This document shows, piece by piece, positions 43,304 to 50,841 of a stretch of 64,000 nt of DNA. The stretch covers positions 186,001 to 250,000 of the forward strand of contig NZ_FNGF01000006.1 of NCBI RefSeq assembly GCF_900102815.1, written 5' to 3'. Under the pieces are notes generated by a model. That model did no database searches. It worked only from the letters and a program-made list of their open reading frames with translations, and was not told where the DNA came from. Each line of letters begins with the position of its first letter. Position 1 is the stretch's first letter. This DNA is from Glycomyces sambucus (lineage in GTDB: Bacteria; Actinomycetota; Actinomycetes; Mycobacteriales; Micromonosporaceae). Both the position numbers and the translations under genes were made by a program.

Positions 43304-44335
43304 ATGACCAGGCGCGTGACCATCGCCGACATCGCCGCGGCGGCGGGCGTGTCGAAGGGCGCGGTCTCCTACGCGCTCAACGGCCGCCCCGGCGTCTCCG
43401 AGACCACCCGCACCAAGATCCTCGCCATCGCCGCCGAGATGGGCTTCGTGCCCAACCGCGCGGCCCGGTCGCTGTCGGTGTCCTCGGCCCAGGCGGTGGG
43501 CATCGCGCTGCGGCGGTCGGCCCGCACCCTCGGCATCGAGCCGTACTTCATGGAGCTCATCTCCGGGATCGAGGCCACCCTCTCGGCCGGGTCCTTCGGC
43601 CTCACCCTCCAGATCGTCGACACCGTCGAGGCCGAGCTGGAGGTGTACCGGCGCTGGTGGGCCGAGCGCCGCGTCGACGGCGTCCTCATGTGCGACGTCG
43701 GCTCCGACGACCGGCGCCTCGACTTCGTGGCCGACCTGGGCCTGCCCGCGGTCGCCGTCGGCGGTCCCGTCGAAGGCGCCCGGCTGCCCGCGGTCTGGCA
43801 CGACGACGCCGCGCCCTGCCGCGAGATCCTGGAGTACCTGCACGCCCTGGGCCACCGCCGCATCGCGCGGGTCGCCGGCTTCGACCACCTGCTGCACACT
43901 GCGATCCGCGACTCGGCCTACGCCGACACCGCCGCGGCGCTCGACCTCGAGGCCATGGAGACGTTCCACTCCGACTACACCGGCGAGCAGGGCGCGCGCA
44001 TCACGCGGCGGCTCCTGTCCTCGGCCAAGCGGCCCACCGCGATCATCTTCGACAACGACGTCATGGCCGTCGCCGGCCTCGGCGTCGCCCACGAGCTGGG
44101 CATCCACGTGCCGCACGAACTGTCCATCGTGGCCTGGGACGACTCGCCGCTGTGCCGGCTCACCCACCCGGCGCTGACCTCGCTGACGCGCGACATCTCC
44201 GCGTACGGCGCCCAGTGCGCCCAGGCGCTCCTGTCGATCATCGGCGCCGAACCGCACGAGGACCGGGCTTTCTCGGTTCAGTGCCGCCCCGCGCAGCTCT
44301 CCCCCCGCGGCTCCACCGCTCCCGCGAGGGCCTGA
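43304..44335 (+). CDS. LacI/GalR family transcriptional regulator
   Basis: 343 residues; ATG 43304 after GAGAGG. The N-terminal HTH and hinge are VTIADIAAAAGVSKGAVSYALNGRPGVSETTRTKI and FVPNRAARSLSV. The periplasmic-binding-like sugar domain follows (GIALRRSARTLGIEPYFMEL, FDNDVMAVAGLGVAHELGI, IVAWDDSPLCRLTHPALTSL). It sits between the divergent beta-mannosidase remnant operon and the mannanase, so it most likely represses both and itself, with a manno-oligosaccharide inducer (inferred). Confidence 0.93.
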   Translation: MTRRVTIADIAAAAGVSKGAVSYALNGRPGVSETTRTKILAIAAEMGFVPNRAARSLSVSSAQAVGIALRRSARTLGIEPYFMELISGIEATLSAGSFGLTLQIVDTVEAELEVYRRWWAERRVDGVLMCDVGSDDRRLDFVADLGLPAVAVGGPVEGARLPAVWHDDAAPCREILEYLHALGHRRIARVAGFDHLLHTAIRDSAYADTAAALDLEAMETFHSDYTGEQGARITRRLLSSAKRPTAIIFDNDVMAVAGLGVAHELGIHVPHELSIVAWDDSPLCRLTHPALTSLTRDISAYGAQCAQALLSIIGAEPHEDRAFSVQCRPAQLSPRGSTAPARA

Positions 44336-44425
44336 GCCGCGCCGGGGCATCGGTGCTGGAAGGACAAATCCAGGGCACGTCTTGAACCCCATCGATATTT
44401 ATGGTTCTCTATGTTGAGGTCGGGA

Positions 44426-44437
44426 TTAACCGATTCA
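44426..44437. promoter_or_regulatory. Operator-like site upstream of the mannanase gene
   Basis: TTAACCGATTCA matches 9 of 12 positions of TGAACCGGTTCG at 43189-43200, 32 bp before the mannanase ATG. Plausible second site for the LacI-type regulator. Confidence 0.4.
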
Positions 44438-44468
44438 CCTCAGACCTGGACCTACAGATGGGATCACC

Positions 44469-45860
44469 ATGGAACACGGCACCACCGACGCCGCCCCGGC
44501 ACGGCGTCGAAGGATGCGAACCTGGCTGATGGCGGCCGCAACGGCCCTGGCCATCGCCCTCACCGGCATGTGGCAGCTGGTACCGGCCAGCGCCCAGCAG
44601 GGCGGCTTCACGATCGACGGCACCGAGCTGATCGACGCCAACGGCAACCCGTTCATCATGCGCGGCACCTCCCACCCCGACGTCTGGTACGAGGGCGAGT
44701 TCGCCAGCTACGGCGAGATCTCGGACCTCGGCGCCAACACCGTCCGCGTCGTCCTCGGCTCGGGCCAGCGCAACTGGGGCGTCTCGTCCGCCGCGCGCGT
44801 CCAGCAGATCGTCGACGAGTGCAAGGCCCAGCGCCTCATCTGCATGCTCGAAGTCCACGACACCACCGGGTACGGCGAAGAGGGAGGTGCGGCCACCCTG
44901 GATCAGGCCGTGACCTTCTGGCAGGGCCTGTACAGCGTGCTCGACGGCGAGGAGGCGTACGTCCTCATCAACATCGGCAACGAGCCGGTCGGCAACACCA
45001 ACCCGCAGCAGTGGACCCAGCAGACCGTGGACGCGATCGAGCGGATGCGGTCGATCGGCTTCGAGCACACGCTCGTGGTCGACGCCCCGAACTGGGGCCA
45101 GGACTGGCAGAACGTCATGCGCGACAACGCGGAGACCGTGGCGGCGGCGGACGAGGACGGCAACACGCTGTTCTCGATCCACATGTACGCCGTGTACTCG
45201 AACCCGCAGACCGTCATCGACTACTTCGACGCGTTCGAGGAGATGAACCTGCCGCTCATCGTGGGCGAGTACGGCGACACGTTCCAGGGCCAGACGGTCG
45301 CGTGGGCGACCATCCAGTCCGAGGCCGAGGCGCGGGGCATCGGCTGGCTGGCGTGGTCCTACTCCGGGAACACCGGCGGCGACCTCGACCAGGTGACGAG
45401 TTTCAACCCGTCGCAGCTCACCACCTGGGGCCAGCGGGTCTTCACCTCCGCCAACGGCATCCAGGCCACCGCCGAGCGCGCGACGGTCTTCGGCGACGAC
45501 CCGGACCCGACCGACCCGACCACCACCCCCACCGACGACCCGACCACGGGCGGCCCCGGCGGGGGCGACTGCACGGCGGTCATCGGAGTCGTCAACGACT
45601 GGGGCTCGGGCTGGCAGGGCAAGGTGACGGTGACCGCCACCGGCGGCGCCCTCGACGGCTGGCGGCTCACCTGGACGTGGGCGGGGAGCACCCGGATCAC
45701 GTCCTCGTGGAACGCCACGATCACCTCGTCGGGGGCGGGGGTGACCGCGAGCGACGTGGGCTGGAACGGCACCGTCGCCTCGGGCCAGGCCCGCGAGGTC
45801 TTCGGCTTCATCGGGTCCAGCCCGGCGGCGACGCCGACGGTGACCTGCGAGGCGATCTAA
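44469..45860 (+). CDS. Secreted GH5 endo-beta-1,4-mannanase with CBM2
   Basis: 463 residues. Arg-rich signal peptide (ARRRRMRTWLMAAATALAIALTG, cleaved after about ASAQ). The GH5 domain (subfamily 8-like) shows NTVRVVLGSGQRNWG, LEVHDTTGYGEEGGAATLDQ, acid/base Glu in INIGNEPVGN and nucleophile Glu in LIVGEYGDTF. A Asp/Pro/Thr linker joins a C-terminal CBM2 (CTAVIGVVNDWGSGWQGKV). It cleaves mannan or glucomannan outside the cell, while the CBM anchors it to cellulose. ATG 44514 is an alternative start. Likely under the adjacent LacI regulator. Confidence 0.94.
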   Translation: MEHGTTDAAPARRRRMRTWLMAAATALAIALTGMWQLVPASAQQGGFTIDGTELIDANGNPFIMRGTSHPDVWYEGEFASYGEISDLGANTVRVVLGSGQRNWGVSSAARVQQIVDECKAQRLICMLEVHDTTGYGEEGGAATLDQAVTFWQGLYSVLDGEEAYVLINIGNEPVGNTNPQQWTQQTVDAIERMRSIGFEHTLVVDAPNWGQDWQNVMRDNAETVAAADEDGNTLFSIHMYAVYSNPQTVIDYFDAFEEMNLPLIVGEYGDTFQGQTVAWATIQSEAEARGIGWLAWSYSGNTGGDLDQVTSFNPSQLTTWGQRVFTSANGIQATAERATVFGDDPDPTDPTTTPTDDPTTGGPGGGDCTAVIGVVNDWGSGWQGKVTVTATGGALDGWRLTWTWAGSTRITSSWNATITSSGAGVTASDVGWNGTVASGQAREVFGFIGSSPAATPTVTCEAI

Positions 45861-45874
45861 CGGGAGGAGACGGC

Positions 45875-45908
45875 GGAGGCCGCCGGACCGATCGGTCCGG
45901 CGGCCTCC
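45875..45908. terminator. Bidirectional terminator, perfect 34-bp palindrome
   Basis: 45875-45891 is the exact reverse complement of 45892-45908. It separates the convergent mannanase gene and the small basic protein gene. Confidence 0.85.
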
Positions 45909-45992
45909 TGTCCGCTGCGGGTCGACCGGGCCGCGGCCGGCCGTCTCCGGCTGCCGCGTCCCGGTCGGACGTGCTTGGCGACCCGCTTCGGG

Positions 45993-46193
45993 TCAGCCGT
46001 TCTTGGTGGGGAGCTGGAACTTGCCGACCCCGCCCTTCGGCATCTGCGAGCGGACCTTCGACTTCTTGTCGCCGATCGACTGGTGGCCGGCCTTGCCGGT
46101 CTTCTTGCCGCGGGCGAGCGCGCGGCGCTCCTCGCGGTTGAGCGGCGCGTCGTCGGCGGCGTCCTGCTGCGGTTCCGGAGTCTCGGCGGTCAT
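45993..46193 (-). CDS. Small basic protein of unknown function
   Basis: 66 residues; no family recognised with certainty, but similar short proteins occur in actinobacteria. Acidic N-terminus (EPQQDAADDAPLNREERRAL), then a Lys/Gly-rich segment (RGKKTGKAGHQSIGDKKSKV) and a basic C-terminus (PKGGVGKFQLPTKNG). No membrane segment. Nucleic-acid or ribosome binding is possible from composition only. Confidence 0.65.
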   Translation of the reverse strand: MTAETPEPQQDAADDAPLNREERRALARGKKTGKAGHQSIGDKKSKVRSQMPKGGVGKFQLPTKNG

Positions 46194-46223
46194 GCGGATC
46201 CCCTATCTCGGGTCGAGGTTGAA

Positions 46224-46262
46224 GAGACGTTGAGCGCGAAACGGAGCGTTGCTCTACGTCTC
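46224..46262. promoter_or_regulatory. Inverted repeat in divergent promoter region
   Basis: GAGACGT (46224-46230) pairs with ACGTCTC (46256-46262), with an inner GAGC/GCTC pair, between the small basic gene and the transglutaminase-like gene. May be an operator or a leader hairpin. Confidence 0.3.
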
Positions 46263-46411
46263 AATGACGGCACTCATCGTGTCGGCCGGTCGGCGCTCGC
46301 GCCCACAGCGGCCGTATCTCTTCTAAAGGATCATGCCGCCCACTCTAGCGTCATCGAATCGTCAGCACAACGGTGTTTGCGAGCGCGCCCCCGGTGACTA
46401 CCCTCATACGC

Positions 46412-47656
46412 ATGACACAGGCCCCTTCCGGTGTGAGACTCGCGCGCGTGCGGACCGTCGCCCAGGACGCGATGCGCGGCGCGCGGTGGTGGACGCTGCT
46501 GGACCTGGAGCGGACCCTGCGCACTGACACGGAGTTCTGGCGCGACCTGTGGGCGCCTTCGCTGGCGATCGCGGGACACAAGGTGGGGCTCAAGAACGCG
46601 CGGGCGAAGCTCGACGAGGCGATCGACGCGGGCTTCCACCAGACCGACCTGTTCGAGCCCGAGCTCTCGGCCGCGTTCGGCGCGGACCCGGACTGGGCCG
46701 CGGTCCTAGAGCGGGCGAAGGCGAACGTCCCGGCCCCGCCCCTGCGGATCACCTCCTGGCCGCAGCCCGGTGCGGCGGCGCCGCTGCGGCTGGACCGGAT
46801 CGAGGCGCACCGCGAACTCCAGCTGCTGACGCGGCTCCCCCGGCCCGGCAAGGGGGCGTGGCGGACCGCGCGGGACCTGCTGGCGTGGACCTCGGGGCTG
46901 TGGCGGCACGCGAACGCGCGCATCAACGTGGGCGACGCGGTCGACGTCCTGGAGCAGGTCGCCAACGGGGCGCGGTACTCGTGCGTCGAGTACTCGATCG
47001 TGCTGGCGCAGGGCCTGAACGCGCTGAAGATCCCCGCGCGGCGGGTGTGGCTGCGGCGCGGCGACTACCACGACGGGGTCGGGCAGGGCCACGCCGTGGC
47101 GGAGGCGTGGATCGACGACCTCGACCGGTGGGTGCTCCTCGACGGGCAGCACGGCGCGTACTGGGCCGACGAGGACGGACGGCCCCTGTGCCTGCCCGAA
47201 CTCCAGGCGCGGGAGCGTCCGGCGAAGCCGGTGCACGTGGGTGCGCGGCAGGCGATCCAGGACCCGGGGCTGTGGTCGGCGTACTTCGCGCACGCGTCGG
47301 TGACGGGCGCGGCGTGGGCGCCCGAGGGGTTCGTGCCGCTGTTCCAGGACGGTCAGGTGCTCCCCACCGAGCGGCTGCTGCGGGATCCGGCCGATGCGTA
47401 CCCGCGCCTGTCGGACCTCGCCATAGGTGTGACCGCCCAGGACGGCGAGCCGGCGGTGAGGATCCGGCCCGAGCACCCGTACGCCGTCGGCGGCGTGTGG
47501 AACGGCGACCCGATCACGGCACCGGTGAAGGCCCCGGTCGAGCGCCGCTTCACCAGACTGCTCGACCGCACCCCCGGCGACCACAAGGCGGACTTGGCGG
47601 CCCTGACCCCCTACGGCCCCTTGGCGACCAGAGAACTCCGCTGGACCGCGGCCTAG
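46412..47656 (+). CDS. Transglutaminase-like superfamily protein
   Basis: 414 residues from ATG 46412. The transglutaminase-like core lies near 165-250, with the catalytic Cys in YSCVEYSIVLAQGLNALKIP, the His in QGHAVAEAWIDD and the Asp in VLLDGQHGAYW. The N-terminal 150 residues are helical, and the C-terminal 150 (AAWAPEGFVPLFQDGQ, YPRLSDLAIGVTA) are unfamiliar. No signal peptide. Such proteins are usually cysteine proteases or amidases rather than cross-linkers; the substrate is unknown. Confidence 0.8.
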   Translation: MTQAPSGVRLARVRTVAQDAMRGARWWTLLDLERTLRTDTEFWRDLWAPSLAIAGHKVGLKNARAKLDEAIDAGFHQTDLFEPELSAAFGADPDWAAVLERAKANVPAPPLRITSWPQPGAAAPLRLDRIEAHRELQLLTRLPRPGKGAWRTARDLLAWTSGLWRHANARINVGDAVDVLEQVANGARYSCVEYSIVLAQGLNALKIPARRVWLRRGDYHDGVGQGHAVAEAWIDDLDRWVLLDGQHGAYWADEDGRPLCLPELQARERPAKPVHVGARQAIQDPGLWSAYFAHASVTGAAWAPEGFVPLFQDGQVLPTERLLRDPADAYPRLSDLAIGVTAQDGEPAVRIRPEHPYAVGGVWNGDPITAPVKAPVERRFTRLLDRTPGDHKADLAALTPYGPLATRELRWTAA

Positions 47657-47687
47657 CGCCGCGATGTGACTCACAGCCTGGTCGGGT

Positions 47688-47802
47688 GCGGCCGCGATGC
47701 GGCTCACGCCTCGATCGGGTGACGCCGGGGCTCTGGATTGTCGGTCGGGGCCGGGAGGGTGGTGGGGTTGACTTGACTCACCCACCCAGATCGGGTGGGT
47801 AG
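47688..47802. repeat. Direct repeat copy A, G-rich intergenic family
   Basis: About 115 bp, highly similar to 47856-47965. It ends with a G-rich run GGGAGGGTGGTGGGG (47753-47767) and a hairpin ACCCACCC/GGGTGGGT. The G-run followed by C-run layout resembles 37248-37334 and 58838-58920. Confidence 0.8.
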
Positions 47803-47855
47803 GACCCTCCCCGCCTCGACTCGCGGTGCGACCGCGCCGGTCGCGTCGCCGCTCC

Positions 47856-47965
47856 GCGGCCGCGATGCGGCTCACGCCTCGATCGGGTGACGCCCGAGCC
47901 CCGGAATGTCGGTCGGAGCCGGGAGGGTGGTGGGGTTGACTTACCCACCCAGATCGGGTGGGTAG
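47856..47965. repeat. Direct repeat copy B, G-rich intergenic family
   Basis: About 110 bp. It starts GCGGCCGCGATGCGGCTCAC and ends with the same ACCCACCC/GGGTGGGT hairpin as copy A. It differs from copy A by scattered substitutions and lacks the five bases TTGAC/GACTC before the hairpin. Confidence 0.8.
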
Positions 47966-48380
47966 AGCAACTCGTCCGCGCTGCTTCCGTCGCGCCCCAG
48001 CTCAGCACCCGCACCATTGCCTCCGCGTTTCGCAAGTGGAACGATCCGAAGTATTCTCTAGTATTCCCATAGGATTACTGATATCTTCGGTTCATGAAGC
48101 CCGCCAACGCACTCGCACAGCGGCGCGAAGTCGACCAGATGCGCGTCGCGAGCGCCCTCTGTCGCTGACCCTCCTCCCGCCGGTCCGCGCAGACCGTTCC
48201 TCCCCTGCGACGTCGCCCGGACCGGCGGGGCCCACCACTCCCTCACGGCCGCACCGGTTCGCGCCGCGGCGCATGCCGCCCCGCGCAGAGCGACCAGGGC
48301 CGCACCGGCCCCGCCGCCAGAGCGCGGCCCCCGATACCTCCGTTCCCCGCCACCTGCATTCCACCAGCGCAAGGAGCACC

Positions 48381-49670
48381 ATGACCGCCACCGACCGCAC
48401 CCGCACCTCGATATCCCGCCGCGCCGTCCTCGCCGCCGCGCCAGTGGCCGCCGCCGCCGGAGCCGTCGGCGTCAGTTCGCCGGCCGCCGCCTCCGGCGGC
48501 GGTGGCGGCGCCCGCGCCGCCGTTCTGGGCTGGTTCGACGCCACCGATGCGGCCGTCACCGCGGCGCCCGCCTCCGTGCAGGTCGCCAACAGCCGCACCT
48601 GGGCGATCGCCTGGCTCGCCGCCGCCCGCGCCGTGCGCCGGGTCCCCCACGGCCTCAACGCGAAGCACTACCGCGAAGCCGCGCTCGCCGCCGCCGTCCA
48701 CCGCGCCCTGTACGCCCTCGCGCCGACCCAGCAGGCCGCACTCGACGCGGCCCTCGAAGCGGCGCTCGACGAGGTCCCGGACGGCCGCGCCAAGCGCAAG
48801 GGCGTCGCCGCCGGCGTCGACCGCGCCGACGACCTGCTCGCCGACCGCACCGGCGACGGCCTCGACCCCGCCTCGGTGAGCCCGCCCTGGACGCCCCCGG
48901 CCGCCGCGCCCGGCGTGTGGCAGCCGACCCCGCCCGCGTTCGCCGCCGCCGCGCAGGCCGGGACCCGGTTCGCCGTCCCGTTCGCGCTCGACAGCGGCGA
49001 CCAGTTCCGCCTCGATCCGCCCCCGGCCATCGGCACCCCGCAGTACCGCGCCGACCTCGACGAGGTCCACGCCTACGGGGGCGTCGGCAGCACCGCCCGC
49101 ACCCAGGCGCAGACCGACGTCGCGCAGTTCTGGTACGGCAGCTCGTTCGTCCTCTACAACCCCGTGCTCCGCGCCGCGCTGGAGCACCACACCGGGTCCC
49201 TGCGCGACCTCGTCGAGCTGGTCGCGCTGTTCCACGTCGCCTCGGTCGACACCCAGATCGCCACGTCGGACTCGAAGTACGCATACCTGTGGTGGCGCCC
49301 GGTGACCGCCATCGCCGGGGCCGTCGAGGACGGGGACCCCGCCACCGTGCGGGACCCGTCCTGGACGCCCTTCCACACGACGCCCGCGCACCCGGACTAC
49401 CCGAGCGGCCACAACACCTACTCCGGCGCGGCCGAGGAGGTCCTGACCCAGCTCGTCGGCGACGGGCCCGGCGCGGCCTTCACGATCCCGAGCCCGAGCG
49501 CGCCCGGCGTCACCCGCACCTACACGACCTGGCACCCGCTCACCACCGAGAACATCGACGCCCGCGTCTGGTCCGGCATCCACTCCCGGTCGGCGGACCT
49601 CGCCGGGGTGGAGCTGAGCCGGAACGTGGCGGCGTACGTGCTCTCCCGCGCGGACGAGCTCCTGGCCTGA
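48381..49670 (+). CDS. Tat-exported vanadium-dependent haloperoxidase/PAP2-like protein
   Basis: 429 residues; ATG 48381 after AAGGAG. A twin-arginine signal (TSISRRAVLAAAPVAAAAG) exports the folded protein. The all-helical domain carries vanadate/phosphate-site motifs: KYAYLWWRPVTAI (Lys/Arg), HPDYPSGHNTYSGAA (Ser-Gly-His) and IHSRSADLAGVELSRNVA (Arg). The halide or phosphatase activity cannot be decided from sequence. A gene of this type in actinobacteria is often a stand-alone secreted enzyme. Confidence 0.88.
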   Translation: MTATDRTRTSISRRAVLAAAPVAAAAGAVGVSSPAAASGGGGGARAAVLGWFDATDAAVTAAPASVQVANSRTWAIAWLAAARAVRRVPHGLNAKHYREAALAAAVHRALYALAPTQQAALDAALEAALDEVPDGRAKRKGVAAGVDRADDLLADRTGDGLDPASVSPPWTPPAAAPGVWQPTPPAFAAAAQAGTRFAVPFALDSGDQFRLDPPPAIGTPQYRADLDEVHAYGGVGSTARTQAQTDVAQFWYGSSFVLYNPVLRAALEHHTGSLRDLVELVALFHVASVDTQIATSDSKYAYLWWRPVTAIAGAVEDGDPATVRDPSWTPFHTTPAHPDYPSGHNTYSGAAEEVLTQLVGDGPGAAFTIPSPSAPGVTRTYTTWHPLTTENIDARVWSGIHSRSADLAGVELSRNVAAYVLSRADELLA

Positions 49671-49692
49671 GAACTTCGCTCCTGAGGAGTCG

Positions 49693-49729
49693 GGCGCCCC
49701 GGTCGCAGTGCAGGCGGTCGGGGCGCCCG
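49693..49729 (+). terminator. Haloperoxidase terminator
   Basis: A 10-bp GC stem (49693-49702 with 49720-49729) and 17-nt loop, 22 bp after the stop codon. Confidence 0.7.
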
Positions 49730-49816
49730 TCTTGCTGCGCCGCAAGGGAGGTCGGGATCCACTGGAGTGCCGCGGATACCCTCCCGGGGCACTTAATATT
49801 GACAGTTGCCGATGTA

Positions 49817-49845
49817 TTGACAGGCAAACGCTAGCACGGTAGGTT
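49817..49845 (+). promoter_or_regulatory. Strong promoter without a downstream protein gene
   Basis: TTGACA (49817-49822), a 17-bp spacer and TAGGTT (49840-49845), a near-consensus housekeeping promoter. A second TTGACA lies 18 bp upstream (49799-49804). The only same-strand frame downstream is a shadow of the phosphotransferase gene. Confidence 0.6.
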
Positions 49846-49941
49846 CGTTCCAATTCCCTCAAATCCATCGCGCGCCACATCACGACCCCTCCCGGCAGCG
49901 CGGCCCGCCTGAAAGCTCGGAACGGGTCCGCGAGTCGTGAT

Positions 49942-49955
49942 TGGGAGCGCTCCAC
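49942..49955. promoter_or_regulatory. CebR-like box
   Basis: TGGGAGCGCTCCAC matches the first 12 bases of the CebR operator TGGGAGCGCTCCCA. It lies 90 bp downstream of the predicted start site, so it would act as a roadblock if real. GC-rich palindromes of this kind can arise by chance. Confidence 0.35.
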
Positions 49956-49956
49956 T

Positions 49957-50000
49957 GGGCGAAGACCCCCGGCTCCCGGCTCGTCGGAGGGTCTTCGCCC
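49957..50000. terminator. Hairpin terminator (likely bidirectional)
   Basis: A 12-bp stem (49957-49968 with 49989-50000). It lies 19 bp past the minus-strand phosphotransferase stop and would also end transcripts from the promoter at 49817. Confidence 0.75.
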
Positions 50001-50018
50001 GCCGCCCCGGGACGGGGT

Positions 50019-50807
50019 CTAGCGCAGGGCCTCGTCGAGGATGTACCGCTCGGCGTCCAGCAGCCGCAGGTCCCGCGCCGGGCGGCGCAGGTGCCCCTTC
50101 TGCACGATCCGCTCGAACGCGGGGTCGCCCGCCTGGGCCATGCGGCGGATGCCCTCGATGTGGTCCACGATCCGCTTGCGGATCACCTTGATGAAGCGCT
50201 GCCGGTCGCGGTCGGAGAGCCCGTACGCGTCGGCGAACATCCGCAGCCGCCGCGCCCGGTCGGGCTTCTTCCAGCCCAGCGTGATCGAGTCGCGGTCGGT
50301 GAAGATCGGCACCCACGTCCACGCCGCGTACGCCACGTCGTAGATCCGCGCGCCCGGGCTCGCCAGGTCGAAGTCGATGAGCGACAGCGTCCCGTCCGGG
50401 CGCCAGACCACGTTGTGCGGCGCGGCGTCGTGGTGGCAGATGACCTCGGTGTCCGGCGGCGGCGGCCCGAAGGACCGCCAGGTCGCGCCCGGCGGCGGAC
50501 GGAAGCCGTACTGCGCGTCGTGGTACATGCGCAGCATCTTCGCGACCGCGCTCATCGTCTCGTCGGTGGTCCAGTGCGGGGCCAGCGGGTACTTGCCCGG
50601 CTCGCCCTCCACGAAGGACAGCACCTCGCGCGCGTGCTCGTCGACGCCCAGCACGCGCGGCGCGCCGGTGAACCCGGCGCCGTCGAGGTGCCTGAGCAGT
50701 GCGTGGACCGCGGGGGTCCAGGGTCCCGTGTTCCGGCGGACCGTGTCCCCCAGCCGGATGACCGTGCTCGTGTTGCCGCCAATAAGCGGAATCTCGTCTT
50801 GGCTCAC
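50019..50807 (-). CDS. Aminoglycoside phosphotransferase (APH) family protein
   Basis: 262 residues from GTG 50807. Kinase-like fold with catalytic loop VICHHDAAPHNVVW and metal-binding LIDFDLASPG. PLIGGNTSTVIRLGDTVRR is the N-terminal nucleotide lobe. The family includes antibiotic kinases, choline kinases and housekeeping small-molecule kinases; the substrate here is unknown and resistance should not be assumed. It lies downstream of ftsY with a 34-bp gap. Confidence 0.88.
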   Translation of the reverse strand: MSQDEIPLIGGNTSTVIRLGDTVRRNTGPWTPAVHALLRHLDGAGFTGAPRVLGVDEHAREVLSFVEGEPGKYPLAPHWTTDETMSAVAKMLRMYHDAQYGFRPPPGATWRSFGPPPPDTEVICHHDAAPHNVVWRPDGTLSLIDFDLASPGARIYDVAYAAWTWVPIFTDRDSITLGWKKPDRARRLRMFADAYGLSDRDRQRFIKVIRKRIVDHIEGIRRMAQAGDPAFERIVQKGHLRRPARDLRLLDAERYILDEALR

Positions 50808-50841
50808 CGGTCCCCGCCGTGCCTTGCGCCTAGGTGCTGTG

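Larger units (their letters stand above)
47657..48380. other. 724-bp repeat-rich intergenic region
   Basis: Holds two long direct repeats (47688-47802 and 47856-47965) and a shorter degenerate copy at 47657-47688. The rest has no convincing protein gene. A 24-codon frame at 48094-48168 lacks a ribosome site. The haloperoxidase promoter should lie between 48020 and 48100, which is A/T-richer. Confidence 0.6.
49852..50000 (+). ncRNA. Candidate small RNA
   Basis: Predicted from the promoter at 49817-49845 to the hairpin at 49957-50000, about 150 nt. ATCACGAC (49879-49886) can pair with GTCGTGAT (49934-49941), enclosing a structured core. There is no ATG. A CebR-like box lies at 49942-49955. The terminator may belong to the convergent phosphotransferase gene instead. 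Confidence 0.35.

Noticed and set aside
46200-46410. tRNA or other stable RNA in the divergent gap
   Set aside because: Only a simple inverted repeat is present; no cloverleaf or T-loop signature.
48094-48168. 24-codon frame before the haloperoxidase gene
   Set aside because: No Shine-Dalgarno sequence and no tandem regulatory codons that would suggest an attenuation leader peptide.
50019-50807. Antibiotic resistance kinase
   Set aside because: The APH fold alone does not show resistance; the gene sits in housekeeping context with native codon use and no mobile element.
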